A stretch of 64,000 nucleotides of DNA from an uncultured Collinsella sp. (GTDB lineage: Bacteria; Actinomycetota; Coriobacteriia; Coriobacteriales; Coriobacteriaceae): the NCBI GenBank assembly GCA_902470805.1, contig CABRHX010000002.1, forward strand, positions 62,001 through 126,000, given 5' to 3'. Under the pieces are notes generated by a model. That model did no database searches. It saw nothing but the letters and a program-made list of their open reading frames with translations, and was not told where the DNA came from. This document shows positions 48,887 to 58,019 of this stretch, in pieces. Both the position numbers and the translations under genes were made by a program. The first letter of the stretch is position 1. Each line of letters begins with the position of its first letter.

Positions 48887-49112
48887 AGGCGTGCTGTACG
48901 AGGTGGGCCGCGCAATCGGCTGGCCGGGGACGAAGGTGGTCATGAAGGCGCGCCGCTCGCTTGCGGACACGAAGCGCATTCTTCGCGAGGAGGGCGCCTT
49001 TGACGGTGCCGAGCTCGTAGAGGACTGTGGGCTTCCGGGCGAGCGCGTGTACCGCTCGCTTGACGATGTGCCCGATCGGGGCAGCTACTTCTCGACGATG
49101 GTGGTGCGCTAG
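48879..49112 (+). pseudogene. cbiL: Precorrin-2 C20-methyltransferase (CbiL), internally deleted remnant
   Basis: This 77-residue frame starts MSKGVLYEVG, the first residues of CbiL before its GxGPGDP loop. It then jumps to sequence matching the CbiL C-terminus: LADTKRILREEGAF, ELVEDCGLPGERVY and YFSTMVVR at the end. Intact CbiL proteins are about 230 residues, so roughly 150 residues with the SAM site are missing, and the frame is kept. The product cannot be a methylase. Its start overlaps the cbiD stop as expected for the original gene, and cbiG begins directly after its stop. Other readings (an assembly gap, or a small retained domain) are possible. Confidence 0.75.
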
Positions 49113-50246
49113 ATGAGGATTTCCTGCATAGCGTTCACTGAGAGGGGGTATGCGTTGGCGGAGCGCACCGCACGCGCGCTTTCCGATTGCGCGCAGACAG
49201 GTGAAGATGACCCTGGCTGGGACGTTTCCGTTTCGCGCGGGTTCGGCGAGGGGAAGGCCGACCTGCGCGCATGGACGGCGCTCGCGTGGGAAGCGTCGGA
49301 CGCGCTTCTGTTCGTGGGCGCGGCGGGCATCGCCGTGCGGGCGATCGCGCCGCATGTCGCTTCGAAGGCAACCGATTCCGCGGTTGTGGTGATTGACGAG
49401 GCGGGGCGCTTTGCCGTCCCGCTTTTGTCGGGGCATTTGGGCGGTGCGAACGAGCTTGCGCAAACTGTGGCCCGCGCGGTAGGGGCCATCCCCGTCATCA
49501 CCACGGCGACCGACGTCCGCGGCGTGTGGGCGGTGGATACGTGGGCGCGCTGTGCGGGGCTCGCCGTTTCGAATCCCGAGGCCATCAAGCGAGTGTCGGC
49601 GCGGCTGCTTTCGGGCGGGCGCGTGGCACTCTATTCCGACATGCCGATTTCGGGACAGCCGCCTGAGGGGGTAGACATTGCGTCCGACCGCGCTCGGGCC
49701 GATATCGTCGTGTCGCCGTTCGCTGGCGCGAATGCAGGCGCGTTCGTTCGCGCGGCGGAGACAACGGACGAGGTCGTGCCCGCCGGTGAGACGGGGATGC
49801 CGGCGGGCATGCGGGTGCAGGCGCCTGCGCCCGAGCCGCTTTGCCTTGTCGTGCCCTGTATCGTTGCGGGCATAGGGTGCCGTCGCGGTGCGTGCGCCGA
49901 AGCGATCGGGGAGGCGTTTCTTCTCGCGTGCGGGCAGGCGGGCATCTCGCCTTTGGCCGTGCGCGAGGCGGCGACGATCGACGTGAAGGCGCACGAGGAG
50001 GGTCTGCTCGCCTTCTGCCGCGCGCGCAATATCCCGCTTGCGACGTATTCCGCAGAGGAGTTGTCGCAGGTCGAAGGCAGCGTTTCGCCATCTGATTTCG
50101 TGCGCGCGACGGTGGGGGTCGACAATGTGTGCGAGCGCGCGGCGCTCGCGGGCGGGGGCAAACTTATCTTCCCGAAGCTCGCTCACGGCGGCGTGACCGT
50201 CGCGTTTTCCAAAGTATCTATCGAACTTTCGTTTAAGGAGCGGTGA
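49113..50246 (+). CDS. cbiG: Cobalt-precorrin-5A hydrolase
   Basis: This 377-residue protein opens the delta-lactone ring of cobalt-precorrin-5A and releases acetaldehyde. N-terminal, central and C-terminal CbiG domains are visible: ALLFVGAAGIAVRAIAPHV, DEAGRFAVPLLSGHLGGANELA and, in the C-domain, GIGCRRGACAEAIGEA and FCRARNIPLATYSAEEL. The ATG follows the previous stop without a gap. It overlaps the cbiH start region by one base. Confidence 0.93.
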   Translation: MRISCIAFTERGYALAERTARALSDCAQTGEDDPGWDVSVSRGFGEGKADLRAWTALAWEASDALLFVGAAGIAVRAIAPHVASKATDSAVVVIDEAGRFAVPLLSGHLGGANELAQTVARAVGAIPVITTATDVRGVWAVDTWARCAGLAVSNPEAIKRVSARLLSGGRVALYSDMPISGQPPEGVDIASDRARADIVVSPFAGANAGAFVRAAETTDEVVPAGETGMPAGMRVQAPAPEPLCLVVPCIVAGIGCRRGACAEAIGEAFLLACGQAGISPLAVREAATIDVKAHEEGLLAFCRARNIPLATYSAEELSQVEGSVSPSDFVRATVGVDNVCERAALAGGGKLIFPKLAHGGVTVAFSKVSIELSFKER

Positions 50247-50989
50247 TGGGAAAGCTCTTCGTGGTGGGGATCGGCCCGGGCGGCCCCGACGGCATGACGA
50301 TTGCGGCTCGGCGCGCGCTCGAGGCGGCCGACATCGTTGTTGGGTACACGAAATACGTGGAGCTCGCGCTCGCCGCCGTGCCCGACGCGGCGCATCTCGC
50401 GACGCCGATGATGCACGAGGTCGAACGATGCCGCCTGGCGCTTTCGCGCGCGCAGAGCGGAGAAGCCGTGGCGCTCGTGTGCAGCGGTGACGCGGGCGTG
50501 TACGGCATGGCGAGCCCCGTGCTGGAGCTTGCGGAGGACTACCCCGATGTAGACGTGGAAGTTATCGCCGGGGCCACCGCGGCTCAGAGCGGGTCGGCGG
50601 TGCTCGGCGCCCCGCTTGCCCACGACTTCGCGGTCGTGTCGCTCTCCGACCTGCTCACGCCGTGGGAGGTCATCGAGCGCAGGCTCGCCGCCGTGGCGAG
50701 CGCCGACTTCTGCATCTGTTTGTACAACCCGCGCAGCAGAAAGCGCGCCGACAGGCTCTCGCGCGCGGCGAAGATTATGCTCGAATGGAAGGCCCCCGAC
50801 ACGCTCTGCGGCTGGGTACGCAACATCGGGCGCGATGGGCAGCAGTCGGGCATGTGCAGGCTCTCCGAGCTGGGGGAGTTCGACGCCGACATGTTCACCA
50901 CCGTGTTCGTCGGCAACGCGGACACGAAGCGCGTGGGCGGCCGTATGGTCACGCCGCGCGGGTATCGGGAGATTCCATGCGAAAGGTAA
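50246..50989 (+). CDS. cbiH: Cobalt-factor III / precorrin-3B C17-methyltransferase
   Basis: This 247-residue tetrapyrrole methylase is of the CbiH/CobJ type. It has KLFVVGIGPGGPDGMTIAA, VVGYTKYVEL, ALVCSGDAGVYGMA, CICLYNPRSRKRAD and MVTPRGY at the end. It methylates C17 and drives ring contraction. AAGGAG lies five bases before the ATG. It overlaps the next gene by 13 bp. Confidence 0.94.
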   Translation: MGKLFVVGIGPGGPDGMTIAARRALEAADIVVGYTKYVELALAAVPDAAHLATPMMHEVERCRLALSRAQSGEAVALVCSGDAGVYGMASPVLELAEDYPDVDVEVIAGATAAQSGSAVLGAPLAHDFAVVSLSDLLTPWEVIERRLAAVASADFCICLYNPRSRKRADRLSRAAKIMLEWKAPDTLCGWVRNIGRDGQQSGMCRLSELGEFDADMFTTVFVGNADTKRVGGRMVTPRGYREIPCER

Positions 50990-52224
50990 CGATCATCGGG
51001 GCGGGGCCCGGAAACCCCGACTTGCTCTCGCGCGCGGCGCTCGACGCGATCGACATCGCCGACGTGGTCATCGGCGCTCATCGCGCGCTTGTCGGCATCG
51101 ACGTGCCGCACGGCGTGGTGAGATGCGAGCTCGTGAAGACGGCGGACATCGTCGCCGCACTCACCGATGCGGCGTCGTGGCAGCGCGCCGTGGTCGTGAT
51201 GACGGGCGATGTGGGGCTGTTCAGCGGCGCACGCCGCCTGGTGGAGGCGCTCTCCGGCGACGCGCAGGTGGACGTGCGCGTCATTCCCGGCATAAGCTCA
51301 GCGTCGTATCTCGCCGCGCGCCTCGCGTGTCCATGGCAGGATTGGCGCTTCGCGAGCGCTCACGGCGTGGCGTGCGACATCGCGGCTGAGGCCGAGCGCG
51401 CAGGTGAGCTCTTCCTCGTCACGTCGGGCGGGGAAGACCCCTCGCGGCTTTCGGGCGTGCTTGTGCAGGCGGGCTTCGGGGACGCGCGCGTGACGGTGGC
51501 CGAGCGCCTGTCGTACCCCGACGAGCGCATCACCTGCGCGACCGCAAGTGAAATTGCAGGTCAGACGTTCGACGACTTGAACGTGATGCTTATCGAGTTC
51601 GCAGGCGGCGCTGCGAGCTCCCGCTGGCCGTACGCTTCCTCGGGCATTCCCGACGAGCTCTTCATCCGCGGCGACGTTCCCATGACCAAGCAGGAGGTGC
51701 GCGCCGTCGCGCTCGCGAAGCTGCGCCTTACTGCGACCGATACCGTGTGGGACGTCGGCGCCGGCACGGGGAGCGTGTCGATCGAGGCGGCGCTCGTCGC
51801 GCGAGCGGGGTCGGTATGGGCGGTCGAGCGCAACGCGGCCGGCGTGCGGCTCATCCGAGAGAACGCGGATGCATTCGGGTGCGGCAACGTGCATGCGGTC
51901 CCCGGTGTCGCCCCCGAAGCGCTTGCGAAACTGCCCGTCCCCGACGCCGTGTTCGTCGGCGGGAGCGCGGGCGAGCTTCCCTCCATCGTGGAGGCGGCGC
52001 TCGAGAAGAACTCGCAGGTTCGCCTGTGCGTGCCATGCGTTACCGTTGAGACGCTCACCGAGGCGTGCGCGCTCCTCTCGGGTTCGCGCTTTAAGGGGTT
52101 CGAGGCGTGCCAGGTGTCGGCCGCCCGCGCCGAGGCTGTAGGCTCGCACCATCTTATGAAAGCGCAAAACCCTGTGTTCCTCGTCAGCGCGCGTGGTGCA
52201 GGTGGGGAAGGCGGCGCCCGGTGA
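50977..52224 (+). CDS. cbiET: Fused cobalt-precorrin-6B C5,C15-methyltransferase/decarboxylase (CbiE-CbiT)
   Basis: This 415-residue fusion has an N-terminal CbiE methylase domain (1-~205; VTIIGAGPGNPDLLS, VVMTGDVGLFSG) and a C-terminal CbiT domain (~215-415; the SAM motif TVWDVGAGTGSVSIEAAL, then VFVGGSAGEL). It methylates C5 and C15 and decarboxylates the C12 acetate. The fused form matches CobL. It overlaps cbiH and the cbiA start. Confidence 0.94.
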   Translation: MRKVTIIGAGPGNPDLLSRAALDAIDIADVVIGAHRALVGIDVPHGVVRCELVKTADIVAALTDAASWQRAVVVMTGDVGLFSGARRLVEALSGDAQVDVRVIPGISSASYLAARLACPWQDWRFASAHGVACDIAAEAERAGELFLVTSGGEDPSRLSGVLVQAGFGDARVTVAERLSYPDERITCATASEIAGQTFDDLNVMLIEFAGGAASSRWPYASSGIPDELFIRGDVPMTKQEVRAVALAKLRLTATDTVWDVGAGTGSVSIEAALVARAGSVWAVERNAAGVRLIRENADAFGCGNVHAVPGVAPEALAKLPVPDAVFVGGSAGELPSIVEAALEKNSQVRLCVPCVTVETLTEACALLSGSRFKGFEACQVSAARAEAVGSHHLMKAQNPVFLVSARGAGGEGGAR

Positions 52225-53603
52225 GCACGTCCATCCCGCGCTTCATGGTCGCTGCGCCCTCGAGCGGGAGCGGCAAGACGGTCGTAACGTGCGCGCTCCT
52301 GCGCGCGCTCGCGCGCCGCGGTCTTGCATGCGCGGCCTTCAAATGCGGCCCCGACTACATTGACCCGCTCTTTCATCGCCGCGTCGTGGGTGCGCGCTCG
52401 GGCAACTTAGACGGCTTCTTCACCGACGCCCCGACGCTGCGCGCCCTGCTCGCACGCGGCGCCGCGGGCGCGGATGTCGCGGTGCTCGAGGGGGTCATGG
52501 GCTTCTACGACGGCATGGCGCCCGGAGTGGCCGACGCGAGCAGCTACCATGTTGCGCGCGACACGGAAACGCCGGTCGTTTTAGTGGTGAACGGGCGCGG
52601 GGCGTCTTTATCGCTCGCCGCCGTAATCCGCGGCATCGCCGAGTTCCTGCCTTGTGCGAACGTTCGCGGCGTCGTGCTGAACAAGACGAGCGCCGCTGCC
52701 TGCGCCTACGCGGCGCCTGCGATCGAGAAGCACACGGGCGTCGCGGTTTTGGGGAATATCCCCGCCGACGAGGCGTTCTCGCTCGAAAGCCGGCATCTGG
52801 GGCTTGTGACCGCCGACGAGGTCGAGCAGCTCTCCGCGCGCATCGACAAGATGGCCGAGCTGGTGGAAAAGAGCGTCGACGTCGACCGCTTGCTCGAAAT
52901 AGCGGCGACGGCACCCGATATCCGCGAGGAACCTTACCGGTTGGAGCTGATCGCGGGAGTGCGGCCCATCGTCGCCGTCGCGCGTGACGAGGCGTTCTCG
53001 TTCTACTACGAGGAGAACCTGCGCGCGCTCGAGGACCTGGGTTGCGAGCTGGCCTTTTTCAGCCCCCTGTGTGATAGCGAGTTGCCCCGGGGGACAAGCG
53101 CCCTCTATCTGGGGGGCGGCTACCCGGAGCTCCATGTGCGGCAGCTCTCCGAGAACGCGCCGATGCGCGAGGCGGTGCGGCGCGCGGTGGAATCCGGCAT
53201 GCCGACGGTCGCCGAATGCGGTGGGTTTCTGTACCTGCAGCGCGAAATCGCCGATAGCGAGGGGCGGCGCTGGCCTGTTGCGGGCGCCCTTGAGGGCGCA
53301 AGCGAGAACGGGGGAAGGCTGTCCCATTTCGGGTACGTGGAGCTCGCTTCCCAACGCGACGGTCTCTACGGGCCGCGCGGCACACGCATCCGCGCGCACG
53401 AGTTCCACTACTGGCAGTCCACCTGCCCGGGCGGCGACTTCTGGGCGCAGAAGCCTCGGCGCGACAAGGGCTGGCCGTGCATGACGACCACCCCGTCCCT
53501 GGTGGCGGGCTTCCCGCATGTGTACTATCCTACGAACCCCGACGTTGCGCGCGCATTCGCGTCTGCCGCAGCGTCGTTCGCAGAGAGGAGACGGCATGGC
53601 TGA
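52221..53603 (+). CDS. cbiA: Cobyrinate a,c-diamide synthase
   Basis: This 460-residue ATP- and glutamine-dependent amidase has the N-terminal dethiobiotin-synthetase-like P-loop AAPSSGSGKT (11-20) and KCGPDYIDPLFH. The C-terminal type 1 glutaminase domain has its cysteine in VAECGGFLYL. It amidates carboxyls a and c. The start is a GTG at 52221 inside the cbiET stop. It overlaps cobT by 8 bp. Confidence 0.94.
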   Translation: MSTSIPRFMVAAPSSGSGKTVVTCALLRALARRGLACAAFKCGPDYIDPLFHRRVVGARSGNLDGFFTDAPTLRALLARGAAGADVAVLEGVMGFYDGMAPGVADASSYHVARDTETPVVLVVNGRGASLSLAAVIRGIAEFLPCANVRGVVLNKTSAAACAYAAPAIEKHTGVAVLGNIPADEAFSLESRHLGLVTADEVEQLSARIDKMAELVEKSVDVDRLLEIAATAPDIREEPYRLELIAGVRPIVAVARDEAFSFYYEENLRALEDLGCELAFFSPLCDSELPRGTSALYLGGGYPELHVRQLSENAPMREAVRRAVESGMPTVAECGGFLYLQREIADSEGRRWPVAGALEGASENGGRLSHFGYVELASQRDGLYGPRGTRIRAHEFHYWQSTCPGGDFWAQKPRRDKGWPCMTTTPSLVAGFPHVYYPTNPDVARAFASAAASFAERRRHG

Positions 53604-54738
53604 AGCAACCGAAACCGCGCTTGCCTGCATCCGCGAGGAAGTCGAGCGCGCGTTCTCGTTGGCGCCGGGCGCCGTGCTCGAAGCCGCGCTCTCCCGGATC
53701 GCGCCCGCAGACGAGTGCGCCCGCGCCGCCGCGTACGCCGCGTGGGACTCCATCGCGCACCCCTTGGGGGGATTGGGCGACTTTGAAGACGCCGTCGCGT
53801 GTATCGCCGCAGCTCAGGGGAGCGCCGAGGTGGCCGAGTTTCCCCGTGCGCTCGCGGTATTCTTCTCCGACAACGGGGTCGTTGCCGAAGGCGTGTCGCA
53901 AAGCGGGCAAGACGTGACGCGAGCCGTCGCGCGCAACATGTGCGAGGGGGCTGCGAGCGCCTGCCGCATGGCGGCGTTCGCGGGTGCCGAGGTCGTGCCC
54001 GTCGACGTGGGTATGGCCCGGGGCATAGAAGACGCGCGCATGGTGCGCGCGAACGTGCGGCGGGGGAGCGGCAACATCGCGCACGGCTCCGCTATGTCTC
54101 GCGATGGGGCCGTGCGTGCGATCGAGGTCGGAATCGCCGTCGCGAGCGGGCTTGCCCGCGCCGGCGTGCGCCTTCTCGCCGCGGGCGAGATGGGCATCGG
54201 CAACACGACCACCTCGGCGGCGGTTGCCGCAGTGCTCATCCGGGCGGACGCGCGGAGCCTCGTCGGGCGCGGCGCGGGGCTCTCGGATGCCTCGCTCGCG
54301 CGCAAGCGCGACGTGGTCGAGCGCGCTATCGACGCGAACTCGCCCGATCCCGCCGACCCGATCGACGTGCTCTCGAAGGTGGGCGGCTTCGACATCGCGG
54401 CGATGTGCGGCTTCTACCTGGGGGCCGCCGCCTCGAAGGCGCCGGCGCTCCTCGACGGGGTCATATCCTGCACGGCGGCCCTGTGCGCGGCGCGCCTGTG
54501 CCCCAACGCCTTGGGCTACCTCGTGGGCACCCACGCATCAAGCGAACCCGCAAGCCAGGAGCTCCTTCGCGAGCTCGGCATAAAGGCACCCCTCGACGCA
54601 GGCATGCATTTGGGCGAGGGCGCGGGCGCCATGGCGTATCTGCCCCTTCTGGATTCTGCGCTGCGCGTGTACCGGGATGGGAAGACGTTCACGGCGACTG
54701 GCATGGCTGCTTACGAGCATTTCGAGGCTGGGAAATGA
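53596..54738 (+). CDS. cobT: Nicotinate-nucleotide--dimethylbenzimidazole phosphoribosyltransferase
   Basis: This 380-residue enzyme activates the lower-ligand base as the alpha-ribotide. Family landmarks are FSDNGVVAEGVSQSGQDVT, GEMGIGNTTTSAAVAA, GRGAGL and the catalytic glutamate in GEGAGAMAYLPLLDSAL. GAGAGGAG precedes the ATG. No lower-base synthesis (bza) genes are in the window, so the base may be imported or made elsewhere. Confidence 0.93.
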   Translation: MAEATETALACIREEVERAFSLAPGAVLEAALSRIAPADECARAAAYAAWDSIAHPLGGLGDFEDAVACIAAAQGSAEVAEFPRALAVFFSDNGVVAEGVSQSGQDVTRAVARNMCEGAASACRMAAFAGAEVVPVDVGMARGIEDARMVRANVRRGSGNIAHGSAMSRDGAVRAIEVGIAVASGLARAGVRLLAAGEMGIGNTTTSAAVAAVLIRADARSLVGRGAGLSDASLARKRDVVERAIDANSPDPADPIDVLSKVGGFDIAAMCGFYLGAAASKAPALLDGVISCTAALCAARLCPNALGYLVGTHASSEPASQELLRELGIKAPLDAGMHLGEGAGAMAYLPLLDSALRVYRDGKTFTATGMAAYEHFEAGK

Positions 54739-55283
54739 CGGTGACGTTCGTTATCGGCGCCGCCGCGAGCGGCAAGAGCGCCTATGCCGAGTCCCTGTGT
54801 CTCGGGCACGACGGCCCCCGCGTGTACCTGGCAACGATGGAGCCCTTCGGGGAAGAGGGCGCCCGCCGCATCGCGCGCCATCGGGCGCTGCGCGAGGGCA
54901 AGGGGTTTTCCACCCTCGAGCGCACGCGTGACGTGGGCGCCGCAGTGTCCGGGCTTCCGCGCGGCTGCACGCTTCTTTTGGAGGACGTGGGCAACCTGGT
55001 TGCGAACGAGCTTTTCGCGGAAGGCGGCTTGTCCCCACGTGACCCCGACGCTGCGGCGCGCGAGGTGCTCGGAGGCATCGAACGGCTCGCTCAGGCCGCT
55101 GCGTATACGGTGGTGGTCTCCGTCGACGTGTTCGCCGATGGGATGCGCTACGATGAGGGGACCGAGGCATGGAGGCGCGCGCTTGCGCGCGTGAACGCGG
55201 GCGTGGCGGCGCTGGCCGACCGCGCAGTCGAAGTGGTGTGCGGGATTCCCGTGTGGATGAAAGGCGAAGGGCCTACAAGGTGA
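54735..55283 (+). CDS. cobU: Adenosylcobinamide kinase / guanylyltransferase
   Basis: This 182-residue P-loop enzyme phosphorylates adenosylcobinamide and attaches GMP. The P-loop is IGAAASGKSAYAE near residue 6. The catalytic histidine region follows (RRIARHRALREGKGF), then LLLEDVGNLVANELF and VVSVDVFADGMRY. It overlaps cobT by four bases and cobS by four. Confidence 0.88.
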   Translation: MTVTFVIGAAASGKSAYAESLCLGHDGPRVYLATMEPFGEEGARRIARHRALREGKGFSTLERTRDVGAAVSGLPRGCTLLLEDVGNLVANELFAEGGLSPRDPDAAAREVLGGIERLAQAAAYTVVVSVDVFADGMRYDEGTEAWRRALARVNAGVAALADRAVEVVCGIPVWMKGEGPTR

Positions 55284-56047
55284 AGATAGCAGAGGCAATC
55301 GGCGCGGCGTTCGGAACGTTCTCGCGCATCCCCGTCCCGAAATCGACCTGGACCGATTTCGGATCAACCCATGCGCTTGCCGCGTTTCCCCTGGTGGGCG
55401 TTGCGGAAGGCTTCCTCATGACGGCGTGGGGGTACATGGCGAACCTGTTCGGCGTGCCCGCGACCATCGTCGCGGCTGTGCTCGTGGCGCTGCCTGTGGC
55501 GGTGACGGGAGGCATCCACCTAGACGGGCTCTGCGACACCTCCGATGCGCTTGCAAGTTGGGCCCCACGCGAGCGAAAGCTCGAGATCATGCACGACCCG
55601 CGGGCGGGCGCCTTCGGGGTCATCGGTGTTGTCGTGTACCTTATTCTGCAGTTTTCCCTGTTCACCGCGCTGCCGCTTACGGCGGGGACGTTCCTTGCGC
55701 TTCTGTGCTCGCTCGTGTTCTCCCGCGCGCTTTCGGGGCTCGCCGTTGAATGTTGGCCTGCCGCGCGGGCGGACGGCATGGCCGCGGGACTCTCGCCTTC
55801 GAAGAAGCGCGCGGCGATCGTCGTGCCGCTTTGCGCTTTCGCTGCGGCTTCGGCTGCAGGGATGGTCGCGTGCGCTCGGGCCGTCGGCGCCCTTATGGCG
55901 GTGGCGGGGCTTTTGGCGCTCGCGTGGTATCGCCATGTTGCCCTGTCCCGCTTCGGCGGGGTGACGGGGGATTTGGCCGGATGGTTTCTGCAATGGGCCG
56001 AGCTCGCGATGCTTGCCATGCTGGTGGCGGGGGGCATGCTCCTATGA
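55280..56047 (+). CDS. cobS: Adenosylcobinamide-GDP ribazoletransferase (cobalamin synthase)
   Basis: This 255-residue integral membrane enzyme joins adenosylcobinamide-GDP to alpha-ribazole. Several membrane helices are seen. The family motif is GGIHLDGLCDTSDALASW, followed by IMHDPRAGAFGVIGVV. The start is a GTG at 55280 overlapping the cobU stop. It overlaps the next gene by four bases. Confidence 0.92.
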   Translation: MKIAEAIGAAFGTFSRIPVPKSTWTDFGSTHALAAFPLVGVAEGFLMTAWGYMANLFGVPATIVAAVLVALPVAVTGGIHLDGLCDTSDALASWAPRERKLEIMHDPRAGAFGVIGVVVYLILQFSLFTALPLTAGTFLALLCSLVFSRALSGLAVECWPAARADGMAAGLSPSKKRAAIVVPLCAFAAASAAGMVACARAVGALMAVAGLLALAWYRHVALSRFGGVTGDLAGWFLQWAELAMLAMLVAGGMLL

Positions 56048-57045
56048 TGCTCGTGGTAGGTGGCGCGCATTCGGGGAAGAGGACCTTCGTGCGCGAAAAG
56101 CTCGGGTTCGCGGCGGACGATTTCGTCGACGCGGCGCAGCTTGCGGAGGGCGTCGTGCCCGCGGTTTTTGCCGGCCGTGTCGCGTACCGTGCTGAGGAAC
56201 TCGTACGCACGCTCGACGCTGACCGGGCGCTCGAGCGGCTGATTGGCTTCGACGCAGTGATTCTGACCTTGGTCGGCTCGGGGGTCGTCCCTATGCGTGC
56301 GGAAGACGCCCAATGGCGCGAGCGCGCGGGGCGCCTGGGATGCGCGCTCGCTGCGCGCGCCGACGTCGTCGTGCGCATGACGTGCGGGATTCCCCAGGTC
56401 ATCAAAGGAAACCTTGCCGATGCGCCTCGAGGGACGCTGGGCGCGGGCGCGCCTTTGGAAGTCATCTTCGTGCGCCATGGTGCCACGGCGGGCACGGAAG
56501 ACCATCGCTACAGCGGGGCGGGCACCGACGAGCCCCTGTCGAGCGCGGGCGAGCGCGCTTTGCGCGACCTCGCGTGCGATCGTGACGTGTTCCGTGTTAT
56601 CACGAGCGGCATGGCCCGCACCGACCAGACGGCACGCATTCTCTTCCCGAACGCGGAGCTTATGGCGTGCCCCGGTCTGCGCGAGATAGATTTCGGCGAC
56701 TTCGAGGGGCGAAGCGCCGCCGAACTTAAAGAGGATGCGCGTTACCGCGCCTGGGTAGACTCCTGGTGTGAGACGCGCTGCCCGCATGGCGAGGGCAAGA
56801 GCGATTTCACCCGCCGCGTCGTCGCGGCGTTTCGGGAGGCGTGCGAATCGGAGCGCGCCCAGGGGAGTGGGCGCGCCGTCCTCGTCGTTCACGCGGGTAC
56901 CGTGAAAGCGCTGCTCTCCGAGCTAGCTGTCCCGAAAATGGGATACTTCGACGTACATACCGAGCCGGGTGGTGCATGGGCCGCCACCTGGGATGGGCGC
57001 TGCCTTCGCGACGTTCGCCCCGCTTCGGGGGGCGATGCCCGGTGA
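56044..57045 (+). CDS. Fusion of a CobU-like domain with an alpha-ribazole phosphatase (CobC) domain
   Basis: This 333-residue protein starts with a second CobU-like P-loop domain (1-~125; VGGAHSGKRTF, then the CobU-type end VVVRMTCGIPQVIKG). A histidine phosphatase domain follows (~137-333; FVRHGATAGTEDHRYSG with H145, then VVHAGTVKALL). CobC removes the 5' phosphate of alpha-ribazole phosphate or of adenosylcobalamin phosphate. The CobU-like half lacks an obvious RHR-type histidine stretch, so it may have a regulatory or partial role next to the complete CobU. It overlaps cobS and cbiB. Confidence 0.8.
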   Translation: MMLVVGGAHSGKRTFVREKLGFAADDFVDAAQLAEGVVPAVFAGRVAYRAEELVRTLDADRALERLIGFDAVILTLVGSGVVPMRAEDAQWRERAGRLGCALAARADVVVRMTCGIPQVIKGNLADAPRGTLGAGAPLEVIFVRHGATAGTEDHRYSGAGTDEPLSSAGERALRDLACDRDVFRVITSGMARTDQTARILFPNAELMACPGLREIDFGDFEGRSAAELKEDARYRAWVDSWCETRCPHGEGKSDFTRRVVAAFREACESERAQGSGRAVLVVHAGTVKALLSELAVPKMGYFDVHTEPGGAWAATWDGRCLRDVRPASGGDAR

Positions 57046-58019
57046 TGACGATTCTTGCCGTCGCCGCCGGGTTCGCGGCCGACCTTGCCTTCGGCGACCC
57101 GCGCTGGCTTCCCCATCCCGTCGTCGCCATGGGGCGCGCGATCACGTGGGCCGAAGGCCGCCTGCGGGGCGCATTCCCGCAAACGTCCGCGGGCACGCGC
57201 GCCGCAGGGCTTGTGCTCGCCGTGGCGCTTCCGCTTGCGTGTGGGCTTTTGACCTGGGGAATCCTGCATCTTTGCGGCATGGTTCACTCCGGCTTGCGCT
57301 TCGTGGCCGAGGCATGGGCAAGCTATCAGATTCTCGCGGCATGCGAGCTTCGCCGCCAGAGCCTGGCCGTGGCCCGCGCGTTCTCGAAGGGCGGCCTTGT
57401 CGCGGCTCGCGAAGCCGTCCGGCTCATCGTGGGACGCGACACGTCTGTTCTCGACGAGCAGGGCGTTGCGCGCGCCGCCGTGGAAACGGTGGCGGAGAAC
57501 GCGAGCGACGGCGTCATCGCGCCGCTTTTCTACCTTATGATCGGGGGTGCGCCCTTGGGCATGGCGTACAAGGCGGTGAACACGCTCGACAGCATGGTGG
57601 GCTACAAAAATGAGCGCTACATCGACTTCGGCTGCGCCTCGGCGCGCCTCGACGATGCGGTGAACTGGATTCCCTCGCGCTTATCGGCCCTGCTCATGAT
57701 CGCCGTGTGCCCGATCGTCGGGCTCGACGCGCGCGGGGCGGCGCGCATCTGGCGCCGCGACAGGCGTCGTCATGCGAGCCCCAACTCGGCGCAGACCGAG
57801 TCAGCGTGCGCGGGCGCGCTCGGGCTGCGCCTGGCGGGACCCGCGGTGTATTTCGGCAAGCTCGTTGAGAAACCGACGATAGGCGACGCGTCCCGCGAAA
57901 TCGAGTGGGGCGACATCGCACGGGCGACAAGGCTCATGCTCGCCGCGTCCGTATGCGCGCTCGTCGTCTTCGGCGCCGCGCGCGCGGCGGTCGTGCTCGC
58001 CGTGGGGGCGATGGCATGA
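57045..58019 (+). CDS. cbiB: Adenosylcobinamide-phosphate synthase
   Basis: This 324-residue membrane enzyme attaches (R)-1-amino-2-propanol (or its phosphate) to adenosylcobyric acid. It has GFAADLAFGDPRWLPHPVVAMG at the start, then AAVETVAENASDGVIAPLFY and VGYKNERYIDFG. A GTG codon at 57042 is an alternative start. It overlaps the next gene by four bases. Confidence 0.92.
   Translation: MTILAVAAGFAADLAFGDPRWLPHPVVAMGRAITWAEGRLRGAFPQTSAGTRAAGLVLAVALPLACGLLTWGILHLCGMVHSGLRFVAEAWASYQILAACELRRQSLAVARAFSKGGLVAAREAVRLIVGRDTSVLDEQGVARAAVETVAENASDGVIAPLFYLMIGGAPLGMAYKAVNTLDSMVGYKNERYIDFGCASARLDDAVNWIPSRLSALLMIAVCPIVGLDARGAARIWRRDRRRHASPNSAQTESACAGALGLRLAGPAVYFGKLVEKPTIGDASREIEWGDIARATRLMLAASVCALVVFGAARAAVVLAVGAMA

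Noticed and set aside
56044..56420. Simple duplicate of cobU
   Set aside because: The domain lacks parts of the CobU active site and is fused to a phosphatase, so it is annotated as a distinct fusion.
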